From: Ectopseudomonas oleovorans
GTDB taxonomy: Bacteria > Pseudomonadota > Gammaproteobacteria > Pseudomonadales > Pseudomonadaceae
DNA length: 33,054 nucleotides
Reading direction: 5' to 3'
NCBI RefSeq assembly: GCF_003052605.1
Contig: NZ_QASO01000062.1
Coordinates: 37,896 to 70,949, forward strand
The position numbers and the translations under genes were made by a program. Shown here in pieces: positions 8,424-20,558 of this stretch (the first letter of the stretch is position 1; every line of letters begins with the position of its first letter). The notes beneath the pieces were generated by a model. The model had not been told where the DNA came from, did not search any database, and saw only the letters and a program-made list of their open reading frames with translations.

Positions 8424-10289
8424 GTGCCGTTCGTAAACAAGCCTGCCATCTTGGCACGTGCCATTGCCATTATAGTTCTTGTCAGTTTGCTGATAGTTGC
8501 CGTTACCGCTTTTATCGAGCGAAACACATTTGATCGCTTAGATGATCTAAACGGGCCCACTGAAGTGAGCCATATCTCTGACCAGGGGCGTTCCGACTGG
8601 AATCGCTTCGCCAGCGGAGAGCCTTCTCGTCTTGCAATCTTGTTGACCGATAAGGATTCCGCTTGGCTCGGCCTGGCGCATGGCCTCAAAAGTATCGGCG
8701 TGCCGTTCACTATTACCGATGACGTCGCCGAGGCTACTCGTCATAACGTCGTCCTCGTGTATCCGTTGCTTTCGGGACGCACCCTTGACGATGCTGGGCG
8801 CACAGCGCTGCGCCGCCACGTGGAAGCAGGACGGACTCTAATAGCCACACAAGTGCTGGGTGGCGGACTACACGATCTGTTTGGCTTCGAAACGACTTTG
8901 GAATCGCGAGCTCACCACAGTATCACCTTCGAACAAGCGCCAGCCCTTGGCTGGATCAGCGATCCCCATGAAAAGACAGTACTGCTTGGCCAGCCTGATC
9001 TGCCGACAAGTTGGATCGGCACGCAAACGTATGTGAATGCGCAGCAGGTTTTGGCCAGGTTCGAAGACGGATCCGCCGCTTTGGTCAGAGGAGACAACAA
9101 GGCAGGCGGCAGCGCATATGCGTTGGGTTTTGACCTCGGCTTTTTCATCATGCGAGCGCACAACGATCGTAATGACCAAGGCTACCGGGCCTATGCCAAT
9201 GGTTATGAGCCGTCCGTCGACGTATGGCTGCGCTGGCTCAGGGCTGTCTATCGCCAGCACGAACCGCAAGCCGTCACGATTGGCTCTGTGCCACAAGGCC
9301 AACGCCTGGCTGCGGTCGTGACGTTTGATGTGGATTACGTCAAGTCGATGGGCAATCTACTTGCCTATCGGGACTTGCTCGTGCGGGAAGGAATACCGGC
9401 AACCTTTTTCCTACAAACAAAATACTACCGCGACTTTCAGGACGAAGGTTTTTTCAACGACCGTACGCTTGCTGCGATGGATGCCTTGGTGGCGGCTGGT
9501 ATGGAGATAGCCAGCCACTCTGTTAGCCATTCCGACATTTACGCCTCGCTTCCGCTTGGTGATGGGAGCGAGCAATATCCGACCTATCAGCCGAGGGTTA
9601 GGGCTCTTGGCGATACGCAAGGTGCGACGGTGATGGGCGAGCTTAGGGTGAGCCGCTTTTTGTTGGAGCAACTGACCGGTCGCTCGGTGGTCTCGTTCCG
9701 TCCCGGCTATCTAGCAACACCGCCTCGCCTCCCTGAGGCTCTGGCCGCATCGGGCTATCGCTTTTCGAGTTCAGCAACTGCAGGGAACCTCACCACACAC
9801 TTACCGTTTCGCACAAACACGCAACGGATGTATAGCGATGAAACGACAGTGTTTGAGTTTCCAATTGCGATTGAAGATGAGATACCGCCGATTATGGATC
9901 AGCGAGTCGAGGAGGCGGTTGAGCTGGCCGAGAAGCTTGCCCGATATGGCGCAAGTTACGTGATGCTGCTTCACCCGAATGAAGTTGACCATAAGTACCG
10001 CTTCTTGGAGCAGATCCTTCCTCGACTCAAACCATTCGCCTGGTTTGGAACCATGAGCCAGTACGGCAGCTGGTGGGCTGCACGCGATAAAGTCGAGGTC
10101 GATGTGCTGGCGCAACGCGGTCAAATTGTGCTCAACGTCCAAGCGCAAGAGCCTATTAAAGATCTGGTATTTGAGTTGCCAACTGGCTTGCGGCCGGTCT
10201 CTGGCAGCGCCATGCAAAAGCTATCCGATGGGCGATGGCTGTTCCGCGATATTCCCGCCGGCACGATTATGATTGACTTACATCACTAA
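8424..10289 (+). CDS. Membrane-anchored polysaccharide deacetylase (NodB homology domain)
   Basis: The 621-residue protein starts with GTG, eight bases after GAGG. Residues 8-30 form a membrane anchor with the rest outside the cytoplasm. Residues ~65-270 look like a Rossmann-type, glutamine-amidotransferase-like domain (SRLAILLTDKDSAWLGLAHG, GGGLHDLFGF). The NodB domain follows: TFDVDYV (300-306) with the metal-binding and catalytic Asp pair, SHSVSHSD (364-371) with the two metal-binding His, RPGYLATP (426-433), and MLLHPNEV with the late catalytic His. A beta-rich C-terminal domain closes it. It should remove N- or O-acetyl groups from a surface polysaccharide. Domain order recalls the deacetylase half of PelA, with the hydrolase-like partner encoded by the gene before it. 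No glycosyltransferase or export genes are present, so the set may be partial. GC content is lower than in the flanks, suggesting transfer. Confidence 0.8.
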   Translation: MPFVNKPAILARAIAIIVLVSLLIVAVTAFIERNTFDRLDDLNGPTEVSHISDQGRSDWNRFASGEPSRLAILLTDKDSAWLGLAHGLKSIGVPFTITDDVAEATRHNVVLVYPLLSGRTLDDAGRTALRRHVEAGRTLIATQVLGGGLHDLFGFETTLESRAHHSITFEQAPALGWISDPHEKTVLLGQPDLPTSWIGTQTYVNAQQVLARFEDGSAALVRGDNKAGGSAYALGFDLGFFIMRAHNDRNDQGYRAYANGYEPSVDVWLRWLRAVYRQHEPQAVTIGSVPQGQRLAAVVTFDVDYVKSMGNLLAYRDLLVREGIPATFFLQTKYYRDFQDEGFFNDRTLAAMDALVAAGMEIASHSVSHSDIYASLPLGDGSEQYPTYQPRVRALGDTQGATVMGELRVSRFLLEQLTGRSVVSFRPGYLATPPRLPEALAASGYRFSSSATAGNLTTHLPFRTNTQRMYSDETTVFEFPIAIEDEIPPIMDQRVEEAVELAEKLARYGASYVMLLHPNEVDHKYRFLEQILPRLKPFAWFGTMSQYGSWWAARDKVEVDVLAQRGQIVLNVQAQEPIKDLVFELPTGLRPVSGSAMQKLSDGRWLFRDIPAGTIMIDLHH

Positions 10290-10376
10290 AGAAGCAGGAA
10301 ATCCAGGTTCGACTGCGACTGTCACCACGGGCAGGTTTTGGCCGGTTAGCGACCACCGTTCAGGCTAGCCATTCTT

Positions 10377-10397
10377 GTCCTCCCACACGTGGAGGAC
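10377..10397 (+). promoter_or_regulatory. Hairpin sequestering the ribosome site of the recombinase gene
   Basis: GTCCTCC (10377-10383) and GGAGGAC (10391-10397) form a perfect 7-bp stem around a seven-base loop. The 3' arm is the Shine-Dalgarno sequence GGAGGA, six bases before the ATG at 10403. The decayed copy at 17314-17334 keeps both arms exactly while its loop differs (CACACGT against CGTATGC), which argues for selection on the stem. Confidence 0.65.
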
Positions 10398-10402
10398 TTG
10401 CT

Positions 10403-11023
10403 ATGAACATCATCGCTACCTGCAGCCGCCAGCCCTGGAACAAAGGAAAACTGGTCGGACAGAAAACCCCACTCCGACTGAGAGATATCTGGGCCATCCG
10501 AGTAAGGCTTCAAATTGCAGAAAGAACTCGGGATCTGGCTCTCTTCGACCTGGCCATCGACAGCAAGCTTCGAGCCTGCGACTTAACCAAGCTCCGTGTG
10601 CGGGACGTTGCCCATGGTGAGCAGGTGTCATCACGAGCAATAGTGATGCAGCAGAAAACACAGCGGCCAGTGCAGTTCGAGATCACTGAGCAAACTCGGG
10701 CGGCGCTCGCGGCTTGGATACATCAAGTACAGCTCCGCGGCGAGGACTACCTGTTCCCGAGTCGACTGCATAACTCAGACCATCTATCCACTCGTCAGTA
10801 CGCCCGTATCGTCAAAGGCTGGGTGAAAGCCATTGGCCTTGACCCAGCCATGTATGGCACTCACACAATGAGACGCACAAAGGCATCACTGATCTATCGC
10901 AGGACGAAGAACCTGCGGGCCGTTCAACTGCTGCTCGGCCATACGAAGCTGGAGAGCACCGTTCGATATCTGGGAATTGAGGTCGATGACGCCTTGGAAA
11001 TGGCGGAACAGACCGAAGTGTGA
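10403..11023 (+). CDS. Small orphan tyrosine recombinase/integrase
   Basis: The 206-residue protein has the complete catalytic set of tyrosine recombinases: Arg57 in DSKLRACDL, Lys85 in MQQKTQRPVQF, His154 and Arg157 in YGTHTMRRTKA, His180 in LLLGHTKLES, and the nucleophile Tyr189 in TVRYLGI. The core-binding N-terminal domain is reduced to about 45 residues (NIIATCSRQPWNKGKLVGQK), so the enzyme is much shorter than phage integrases. It lacks the extra helix of integron integrases. It should break and rejoin DNA at sites in the flanking inverted repeats. The start has a strong GGAGGA site that is locked in a hairpin. The gene appears intact, whereas its relative at 17341 carries a 2-base deletion and a nonsense change. 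Confidence 0.85.
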   Translation: MNIIATCSRQPWNKGKLVGQKTPLRLRDIWAIRVRLQIAERTRDLALFDLAIDSKLRACDLTKLRVRDVAHGEQVSSRAIVMQQKTQRPVQFEITEQTRAALAAWIHQVQLRGEDYLFPSRLHNSDHLSTRQYARIVKGWVKAIGLDPAMYGTHTMRRTKASLIYRRTKNLRAVQLLLGHTKLESTVRYLGIEVDDALEMAEQTEV

Positions 11024-11030
11024 CCATGTG

Positions 11031-11056
11031 TAGCGACGGCCAAAGTCAGGCCGTCG

Positions 11057-11059
<3 letters not shown>
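11031..11059 (+). terminator. Perfect 11-bp hairpin at the right end of the recombinase element
   Basis: TAGCGACGGCC (11031-11041) and GGCCGTCGCTA (11049-11059) pair without mismatch around AAAGTCA, eight bases after the recombinase stop. No T-run follows. It may stop transcription of the recombinase gene, or form the structured right recombination site; it also spans the ptxE stop codon on the other strand. Confidence 0.5.
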
Positions 11060-15447
<4,388 letters not shown>

Positions 15448-15537
15448 TTGATCACCTTTCGCAATATTGCTGGCCGCACAATTGCGGTTCGCGATGCAAA
15501 GGGTAGAAATTCCTTGTTAACGCACTGCTTCTAAATG

Positions 15538-15555
15538 ATGACATTTCGATGAATG
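15538..15555 (-). promoter_or_regulatory. Pho-box-like site upstream of ptxA
   Basis: The minus strand reads CATTCATCGAAATGTCAT. Against the CTGTCAT-N4-CTGTCAT consensus the first heptad matches 5 of 7 and the second 6 of 7, with the exact 11-base period. It lies about 90 bases before the ptxA start. PhoB control of the WM88 ptx operon is known; use of this particular site is inference. Confidence 0.6.
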
Positions 15556-15566
15556 CTTCGAATCTG

Positions 15567-15581
15567 CCGTAGCGGGGCGGC
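15567..15581 (+). repeat. 15-bp direct repeat, left copy
   Basis: CCGTAGCGGGGCGGC occurs here and at 18284-18298 in the same orientation. The two copies bracket the PLD gene, the recombinase remnant and the nitroreductase remnant. It may mark the ends of an insertion or be a small promoter-region repeat. Confidence 0.35.
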
Positions 15582-15760
15582 AAGCGAAGCCGTGGAAGAA
15601 CGGGCGCAACGTAGCGTCTTTCTTCACGCGGGATACAGGAAGCTTTGATTGATACTGCTGCGGATTCGCTACAGTAACGTTGGGCCAGAACGTAATGCCA
15701 TCCAAGCAAGAGGGCGCACACTAGCGGCCAGAAGCGGACGCCGGTTCGATGAGGTGCTTA

Positions 15761-17020
15761 TCAAGGCCGAGAGCCGCTTTTCACAAACAGAACTGGATTA
15801 CCCCTGATCAGCGCAACTCTGATGACGTGTTCACTCTCTGGTTTGCCGAAGAATGTGGCGTCCTCTCCCAATAGATTCGACCCGTATTTGAATGTCCGGG
15901 TGATACGGTAAATCACCTGCTGTTCAAAGCTTACTCGGTGCTCTCTGATCCAAGCCCGTGCGTTTTGACATTCCGCCGACTCCGCACCATCTGATTGACT
16001 AACGCGGCGTGGTGCAAACGTCTTGTATGACGATAAAGCGAACCGCATAGGAATAACACAAAGCTTGCGGCCATATTGCTTAACCGTAATTATGAGATTT
16101 GCGTCTTTTGGCAGGCCATCTAGGTAGTCTTTTCTTGAATCAACTTCGACTCGCCAAGTTGGACGCTCGGCAATAATTTTTTCTCTGAAATCGATACCTC
16201 GACCAACCATGGATATACGGGTTTGGGCTACACGTGCCCATCCGACTTCACCAGCATCTGTGATGCACAAATACCTAGACAGTCTTTCCAAGGCTACCGA
16301 ACGTCCAGCGACCGTCCAAGTAATTAGATCTCGGCTTGAACTGAAAAGTGATGTTTGTCCAGCCTCACGAAAATGTACGATTCCAAGATCCCATTCCTCT
16401 GAAATCGGAGCCGCCTCAAGCGCACGCATTATTTCGGACTTCAACTCCGCTTGAGTACGCTCTACCTTTTCCAGCTCTGCGCGCCTTAGACCGCTGGCGG
16501 CTGACCTGCTAATCTTCTTCTGCGCAACTACGCAAGCAACGTGGAAGGCGTCGTAGACTTCCATCAAAGGAGGAAGAAGCACCTCCATTTCCTTGATCAT
16601 CTGCAACGTGATCGGCACAGCTTTTCCTAGCCATGGTTCTATTAAGCTGTGCACTCGGGCTACTGACTCGGCGTCCGAGAAGTAGCCGCTTAGTTCCAAA
16701 TTCTTTTGACCGTTCGATGTTACATTCTGACTCCCGACAGTAGCGAATTCCTTTGGTGCAATCACAACCTTGGCGTGCAACGCATCAAGGTGAAAGAGCT
16801 GGTGTCCGGCTTCTATCAGCTGCTGGAGAACAGCTAGGCTCGAAGCTCTGGAGGCAAATAGTTCAGCGTCAAACCGGGTATAAACCCTGCTCCGTTCAGA
16901 GGTACTGAGGATTTCCTCAGCAAGCGGCCCAGTTAGATAGGGCGATAGCATCAGGATTGTTGACCTGGCACCGCTTGCCAAGTCCAGCCAAAACACATGA
17001 GCTTTGGTATCTAGGATCAT
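15761..17020 (-). CDS. Orphan phospholipase-D-like (HKD) protein
   Basis: The 419-residue protein has one HKD-type phosphodiesterase motif: His82-Ala-Lys84 in LDALHAKVVIAP and Ser/Asn in TVGSQNVTSNGQKNLELSG (about 94-112). With a single motif it would need to dimerise, as Nuc-type nucleases do. The N-terminus (KAHVFWLDLASGARSTILML) fits the first strand of the PLD fold. The remaining ~300 residues carry a charged helical region (RRAELEKVERTQAELKSEIM) and an unassigned C-terminal part. No signal peptide is present, so it is cytoplasmic and may act on nucleic acid. AAGGAA precedes the ATG. It stands alone in lower-GC DNA between ptx and a recombinase remnant, a typical place for transferred defence-type genes. 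No partner helicase or methylase is seen. Confidence 0.65.
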   Translation of the reverse strand: MILDTKAHVFWLDLASGARSTILMLSPYLTGPLAEEILSTSERSRVYTRFDAELFASRASSLAVLQQLIEAGHQLFHLDALHAKVVIAPKEFATVGSQNVTSNGQKNLELSGYFSDAESVARVHSLIEPWLGKAVPITLQMIKEMEVLLPPLMEVYDAFHVACVVAQKKISRSAASGLRRAELEKVERTQAELKSEIMRALEAAPISEEWDLGIVHFREAGQTSLFSSSRDLITWTVAGRSVALERLSRYLCITDAGEVGWARVAQTRISMVGRGIDFREKIIAERPTWRVEVDSRKDYLDGLPKDANLIITVKQYGRKLCVIPMRFALSSYKTFAPRRVSQSDGAESAECQNARAWIREHRVSFEQQVIYRITRTFKYGSNLLGEDATFFGKPESEHVIRVALIRGNPVLFVKSGSRP

Positions 17021-17270
17021 TTCCTTTCCACGCGCGATCTTGCGTCGGGTAACACATAGCCCAGTGATCCTGAAAGACGCGGGTAACTGAGCGGTGCACG
17101 ACGCATCCTTCTAGATGGTACTTATCCGGATTCGTGGACGGTAGTATGACTCATGCATTGCGCTACACGTTATAGCGGCTCAACTCCGAGTGCAAAGGCT
17201 CAGCTCGACAATTCACTGCATAATAGCGGCTGCCGTCATCGCGTCTGCGTTCAATGTTAAGAGACGGGCA

Positions 17271-17614
17271 GCTTTTGGCCGGTTAGCGTCCCTTGCCCGA
17301 GCTAACCATCCTTGTCCTCCCGTATGCGGAGGACACTTCCATGAACATCATTGCTACGTACAGCCATCAGCCCTGGAACAAAGGAAAATTAGTCGGACAG
17401 AAGGCACCGCTGCCTGAGAGATATCTGGGCGATCCGAGTGAGACTGTAAATCGCCGAGAGAACCCGAGATCTGGCACTCTTCGATTTAGCCATCGACAGC
17501 AAACTGCGAGCCTGCGATTTAACCAAGCTCCGTGTGCGCGACGTTGCTCATGGCGAGCACTTGTCATCGCGAGCCATCGTAATGCAGCAGAAAACTCATC
17601 GCCCAGTTCAGTTG
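17271..17614 (+). pseudogene. Decayed copy B of the tyrosine-recombinase element
   Basis: The left end (GCTTTTGGCCGGTTAGCG at 17271), the GGTTAGC/GCTAACC stem, the GTCCTCC/GGAGGAC hairpin and the start codon at 17341 match copy A at 10334-10403. The first 19 codons encode MNIIATYSHQPWNKGKLVGQ, then a 2-base deletion near 17410 shifts the frame, and in the restored frame a CAA codon of copy A has become TAA (near 17447). Similarity stops at about 17614 in the codons equal to residue 93 of the intact enzyme. All late catalytic residues are lost. It lies in the same orientation as copy A, so the two direct copies bracket the ptx operon. Confidence 0.8.
17314..17334 (+). promoter_or_regulatory. 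Second copy of the ribosome-site hairpin
   Basis: GTCCTCC (17314-17320) pairs with GGAGGAC (17328-17334); the loop CGTATGC differs from copy A but both arms are identical. It sits six bases before the relic start codon. Confidence 0.55.
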
Positions 17615-17616
17615 CC

Positions 17617-18114
17617 GAAAGCGCGGTAACCAAAGCGCAGCTTGCAAATGCAGCCAAACAGGTCGATGCCAATAGAAAGCTCGAACTGCTCGATGCCTCT
17701 CATTTCATATTGCTCTGCAGACTTTCCGACATGAGTGACTCGCACCTCCAGGCTTTACTGGCGCAGGAGGCTGCGGAGGGGCGCTTTTCAGACGACAGCG
17801 CTCAGATCGCTCAGCATCACGCCCGTGCACGTCGAATCAACCTGCACCGTTATGAGCGCAAGGATCTGGCTCATTGGATGGAGAAGCACGTCTATCTCGC
17901 TCTTGGCTCTCTGATCTCCCGCGCGGCGGCGCTGGGCATTGACGCCGTACCCATGGAGCATTTCGATCAGGCCTCGGTCGATGCAGCCTTTCAATTGCCA
18001 CAACATGGGCTGACCGGCGTGCTCTTGGTCGCGTTGGGCTATCGCAGTCGTGACAACGGAGACGGTCCTGGAAAGTCGCGCTTGCCGGCTGAGCGAATAT
18101 TCATGTTTCGCTGA
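17617..18114 (+). pseudogene. C-terminal remnant of an NfsB-type nitroreductase, fused to the recombinase relic
   Basis: From about 17617 the frame reads TKAQLANAAKQVDANRKLEL and LDASHFILLC, the early middle of flavin nitroreductases where LDASHxxxxC is characteristic. It then runs through DLAHWMEKHVYLALGSLISR, AAALGIDAVPMEHFD and GLTGVLLVALGYRSRDN to KSRLPAERIFMF, the standard C-terminus. The first ~70 residues, with the FMN-phosphate-binding RRS/SPSSxNxQPW region, are missing and replaced by out-of-frame recombinase sequence. The open frame from 17341 to 18114 is continuous by chance, making a 257-residue chimera. Without the N-terminal FMN contacts it should be inactive. Confidence 0.7.
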
Positions 18115-18283
18115 TGGCAGGAGGGTATGTCTGGCAGATGGGCGTGCATCGCTGATATCGACGAAGTTGTTTTGGCCCGTAGGATGCAAACGACAGCAAG
18201 TCCGGGCCTTATTCCGCCGGGGGCTCTCAACAGCGCTGTTGATTGCGGTCACGTAGTAGACCCGTCCGGGCGCACATGCTTTT

Positions 18284-18298
18284 CCGTAGCGGGGCGGC
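18284..18298 (+). repeat. 15-bp direct repeat, right copy
   Basis: CCGTAGCGGGGCGGC, identical to 15567-15581. It lies in the 231-base gap between the nitroreductase relic and the end of the sigma-54-controlled cluster, where I see nothing else. Confidence 0.35.
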
Positions 18299-18345
18299 TA
18301 CTCGCTTGGCAACTTGAGGCGAAGCGGCCTGATCCTATCCGCTTC

Positions 18346-19146
18346 TCAACGATCAGTTTGCAAGCCCCCTAGATTCGCACGCATGGATGGCCCCAAAAGG
18401 CGTGGGGCTGGAAGTGTCCGGTCGCGCTGGGTACGCATCTCGATAAACTCGGCCTCTGAAATGCCACTTCGCGCATGAATATTTGTCGAGCGCTGTTCAG
18501 CAACGGTGCACTCGACAATGGGCGCGCGGTCGCGAGGCGGGTAGTCGTGGCACATCATCATCTGAACATGCGCGGGCAAACTCAGCAGACGCTGGATGGA
18601 GCGATACAGTGTCTTGGCACTGCCCCCTGGGAAGTCGCAACGCGCTGTGCCGACGTCCGGTGGAAAAAGCGTGTCGCCAACGAACACGACCTCATTATTC
18701 ACCAGGTAGGCGATATCGGCGGGCGTGTGCCCCGGCACGGCAAGCGCCTGCGTCCGCAGCGGACCGATGTAAAACATTTCGTCCGTGGCAAACAAGTGGT
18801 CGTATGGCCTCTGCTGGAACGGGCCGTACCGATCGACGAGCGTGCAGCGTACCTCCATGACCCGGCCGCTGATGCCGATACGCCCGCCAAGTTCGGCGCG
18901 CAGGTAGCTGGCGGCCGACAGGTGATCGGCATGGACATGGGTCTCCAGTAACCACTGGAGCTGCAGCCCCCTGGCCTGAATATAGGCTTTCACCTCATCA
19001 GCCATGTGCGTATCGGTCAGGCGGGTGACCGGGTCATAACCCAGCACTGCATCGACTACGGCGCATTGCGCCTGGCCTGGCGCATGAACTACATGGGTGA
19101 AGGTCGAGGTGACCGGATCGAAGAACGAGCGGATATCCAGAGTCAT
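18346..19146 (-). CDS. MBL-fold [25 protein letters not shown] protein
   Basis: The 266-residue protein has the metallo-beta-lactamase motif THVHADH (His70, His72, Asp74, His75), the second His in VPGHTPADIAYL (His140), Asp158 in FVGDTLF and a late His in MMMCHDYPPRD. ETHE1-type persulfide dioxygenases use the equivalents of His70, His140 and Asp158 for iron, and the block VGTARCDFPGGSAKTLYRSI is typical of that group. The reaction is oxidation of glutathione persulfide to sulfite with O2. It is the last gene of the sigma-54-controlled cluster, 8 bases after a TauE/SafE exporter gene, and the pair makes a plausible sulfane-sulfur oxidation and sulfite export unit. Glyoxalase II is the main alternative but lacks this RCDFPGG block. 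Confidence 0.82.
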   Translation of the reverse strand: MTLDIRSFFDPVTSTFTHVVHAPGQAQCAVVDAVLGYDPVTRLTDTHMADEVKAYIQARGLQLQWLLETHVHADHLSAASYLRAELGGRIGISGRVMEVRCTLVDRYGPFQQRPYDHLFATDEMFYIGPLRTQALAVPGHTPADIAYLVNNEVVFVGDTLFPPDVGTARCDFPGGSAKTLYRSIQRLLSLPAHVQMMMCHDYPPRDRAPIVECTVAEQRSTNIHARSGISEAEFIEMRTQRDRTLPAPRLLGPSMRANLGGLQTDR

Positions 19147-19154
19147 TAGGATTC

Positions 19155-19976
19155 TCAAGCAAGCAGGTGGGTAAGGCTGCGCGCGCCCAGCGCCAGGGCT
19201 ACGCCAGCGGCAAGCGCGGCGAAACCGAGCTGAAGGGTGCGCGCCCTGAACTGCGCCGCCATCAGCCGCCCGGCTGCCATGCCGAGCGCGCACGCGCCGA
19301 TGAACAGCCAACCTGCCGGGGGCACGACGATCCCGGCATGCAACGCCTGTCCGACACTGAACAGCGAAACCAGCGCGATGACCGCAAGCGAGGTGGCCAC
19401 CACCCCTTGCATGCCGAGCTCGCAGTAGCGGCGCATGAACGGAACGATGACGAATCCACCGCCCACCCCGAGCAGCCCGGTGAGCAATCCGGCCGAGGCG
19501 CCAATCGCGCCAAAATGCATGAAGCAACGGGGCGTCCAGCAGAAGCGCCAGTTGTCCGGGGCCAGCCGGCACGGCTTGAACAGGGCAGCGTCAGCGATGT
19601 CGGATGCGATCGGCGTCATGCCCTGCGACCACTGCCGCACGGCGATGACGATCAGTACGAGGCAGAACAGCAGCATCACCGCGTCGGTCGGCAGCCTATG
19701 GGCGAGGCGGGTACCGAGCGATGCGGTGAGCACACCGATCGCCGCCATGAACAGCGCGGCCCGGTAGCGCACCAAACCGTGGCGCAAGCCATCGAGACTG
19801 CCCAGCAGTGCGGCGCTACCGATCGCCAGCAGGCCAAGCGGTACGGCCTGGTGCAAGTCCAGTCCCAGCACCATCGTCAGTGCCGGAACCGCCAGTACAC
19901 CGCCGCCCGCCCCGGTCAGCCCCATGCTCAGGCCAACCAGCACGCCGGCGACGCCGCCAAGCAACAGTGGATCCAT
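19155..19976 (-). CDS. TauE/SafE family exporter (sulfite or related anion)
   Basis: The 273-residue inner-membrane protein shows the two-fold repeat of the family: GGVAGVLVGLSMGLTGAGGG near the N-terminus and GASAGLLTGLLGVGGGFVIV in the second half, with about eight transmembrane segments. TauE/SafE proteins export sulfite, sulfoacetate or related anions. The ATG at 19976 has GGAGA eight bases upstream. It sits between cyanase (107 bases upstream) and the [25 protein letters not shown] gene (8 bases downstream), which points to sulfite as substrate. The 107-base gap has no convincing terminator, so it is probably still part of the operon. Confidence 0.85.
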   Translation of the reverse strand: MDPLLLGGVAGVLVGLSMGLTGAGGGVLAVPALTMVLGLDLHQAVPLGLLAIGSAALLGSLDGLRHGLVRYRAALFMAAIGVLTASLGTRLAHRLPTDAVMLLFCLVLIVIAVRQWSQGMTPIASDIADAALFKPCRLAPDNWRFCWTPRCFMHFGAIGASAGLLTGLLGVGGGFVIVPFMRRYCELGMQGVVATSLAVIALVSLFSVGQALHAGIVVPPAGWLFIGACALGMAAGRLMAAQFRARTLQLGFAALAAGVALALGARSLTHLLA

Positions 19977-20083
19977 ACGGGTTCTCCGCTGGGCAAGGAT
20001 GAACGTCGGTTCGTCGCCGCAGCCGATGGCCGCGGCGCGCTGAACCTGCATACAGAAGTTCGAGGGGTCGGAAGGCCGCGCGG

Positions 20084-20533
20084 TCAGTAGCTCTTGTAGG
20101 GCAAGAACTTGCCCGACAGCACCACGTTCACGCGATCGCCTTTCGGGTCCGGCTGGCGCTGGATATCCATGGAGAAATCGATGGCGCTCATGATGCCGTC
20201 GCCAAATTCCTCGTGGATCAGCTCCTTGATGGTGCCGCCATAGACATTGACGATCTCGTACCAGCGGTAGATCAGCGGGTCGGTCGGCACGGCGGTAGGC
20301 AGCGAGCCCTTGTACGGCACGATCTGCAGCCAGGCCACGGCCTCGTCGGTGAGGCCGAACAGCTTGCCAAGCGTTTCGGCCTGGGACTTGTCGAAGGCCA
20401 TCTGCCCGAGCAGGCCGGCGGTTGTCCATTCCTTGCTCTTGCCAATGGCCTCGGCGGCCTGGCTCCATTTGATGCCCTTGGTGACCTTGGCGGAGATGAT
20501 CATCTCGGTAACTTGTGCGCGGTCGGTAATCAT
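20084..20533 (-). CDS. cynS: CynS, cyanase (cyanate hydratase)
   Basis: Cyanase converts cyanate and bicarbonate to carbamate and CO2, releasing ammonia. The 149-residue product has the N-terminal helical DNA-binding-like fold and the diagnostic C-terminal block. The catalytic triad is intact: Arg90 and Glu93 in YRWYEIVNVYGGTIKELI and Ser116 in GDGIMSAIDFSMD, a constant six-residue offset from the E. coli enzyme (Arg96, Glu99, Ser122). The ATG at 20533 follows TAGGAA; upstream in-frame codons are not conserved cyanase. It lies 25 bases after the transporter ATPase gene. The cynABD-cynS order matches the known cyanate cluster of P. pseudoalcaligenes. Confidence 0.96.
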   Translation of the reverse strand: MITDRAQVTEMIISAKVTKGIKWSQAAEAIGKSKEWTTAGLLGQMAFDKSQAETLGKLFGLTDEAVAWLQIVPYKGSLPTAVPTDPLIYRWYEIVNVYGGTIKELIHEEFGDGIMSAIDFSMDIQRQPDPKGDRVNVVLSGKFLPYKSY

Positions 20534-20558
20534 CGATCGGTTCCTACAGTAGGTGGAG

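Larger units (their letters stand above)
15448..15760. other. ptx operon leader and promoter region
   Basis: This 313-base gap has no supported gene; a 89-codon minus-strand open frame at 15452-15721 has no family features and overlaps the regulatory DNA. It holds the Pho-box-like site (15538-15555) and one copy of the 15-mer CCGTAGCGGGGCGGC (15567-15581) that recurs at 18284-18298. Confidence 0.55.

Noticed and set aside
10403..11023. Integron integrase with a gene-cassette array
   Set aside because: The characteristic extra helix of integron integrases is absent and no series of cassettes with attC sites follows; the next gene is ptxE on the other strand.
15452..15721. 89-codon minus-strand frame upstream of ptxA
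   Set aside because: It overlaps the Pho-box-like site, and its product has no domain or conserved pattern.
18346..19146. Glyoxalase II
   Set aside because: The block GTARCDFPGG and the neighbouring TauE gene fit persulfide dioxygenase; a second metal site complete for glyoxalase II was not evident.
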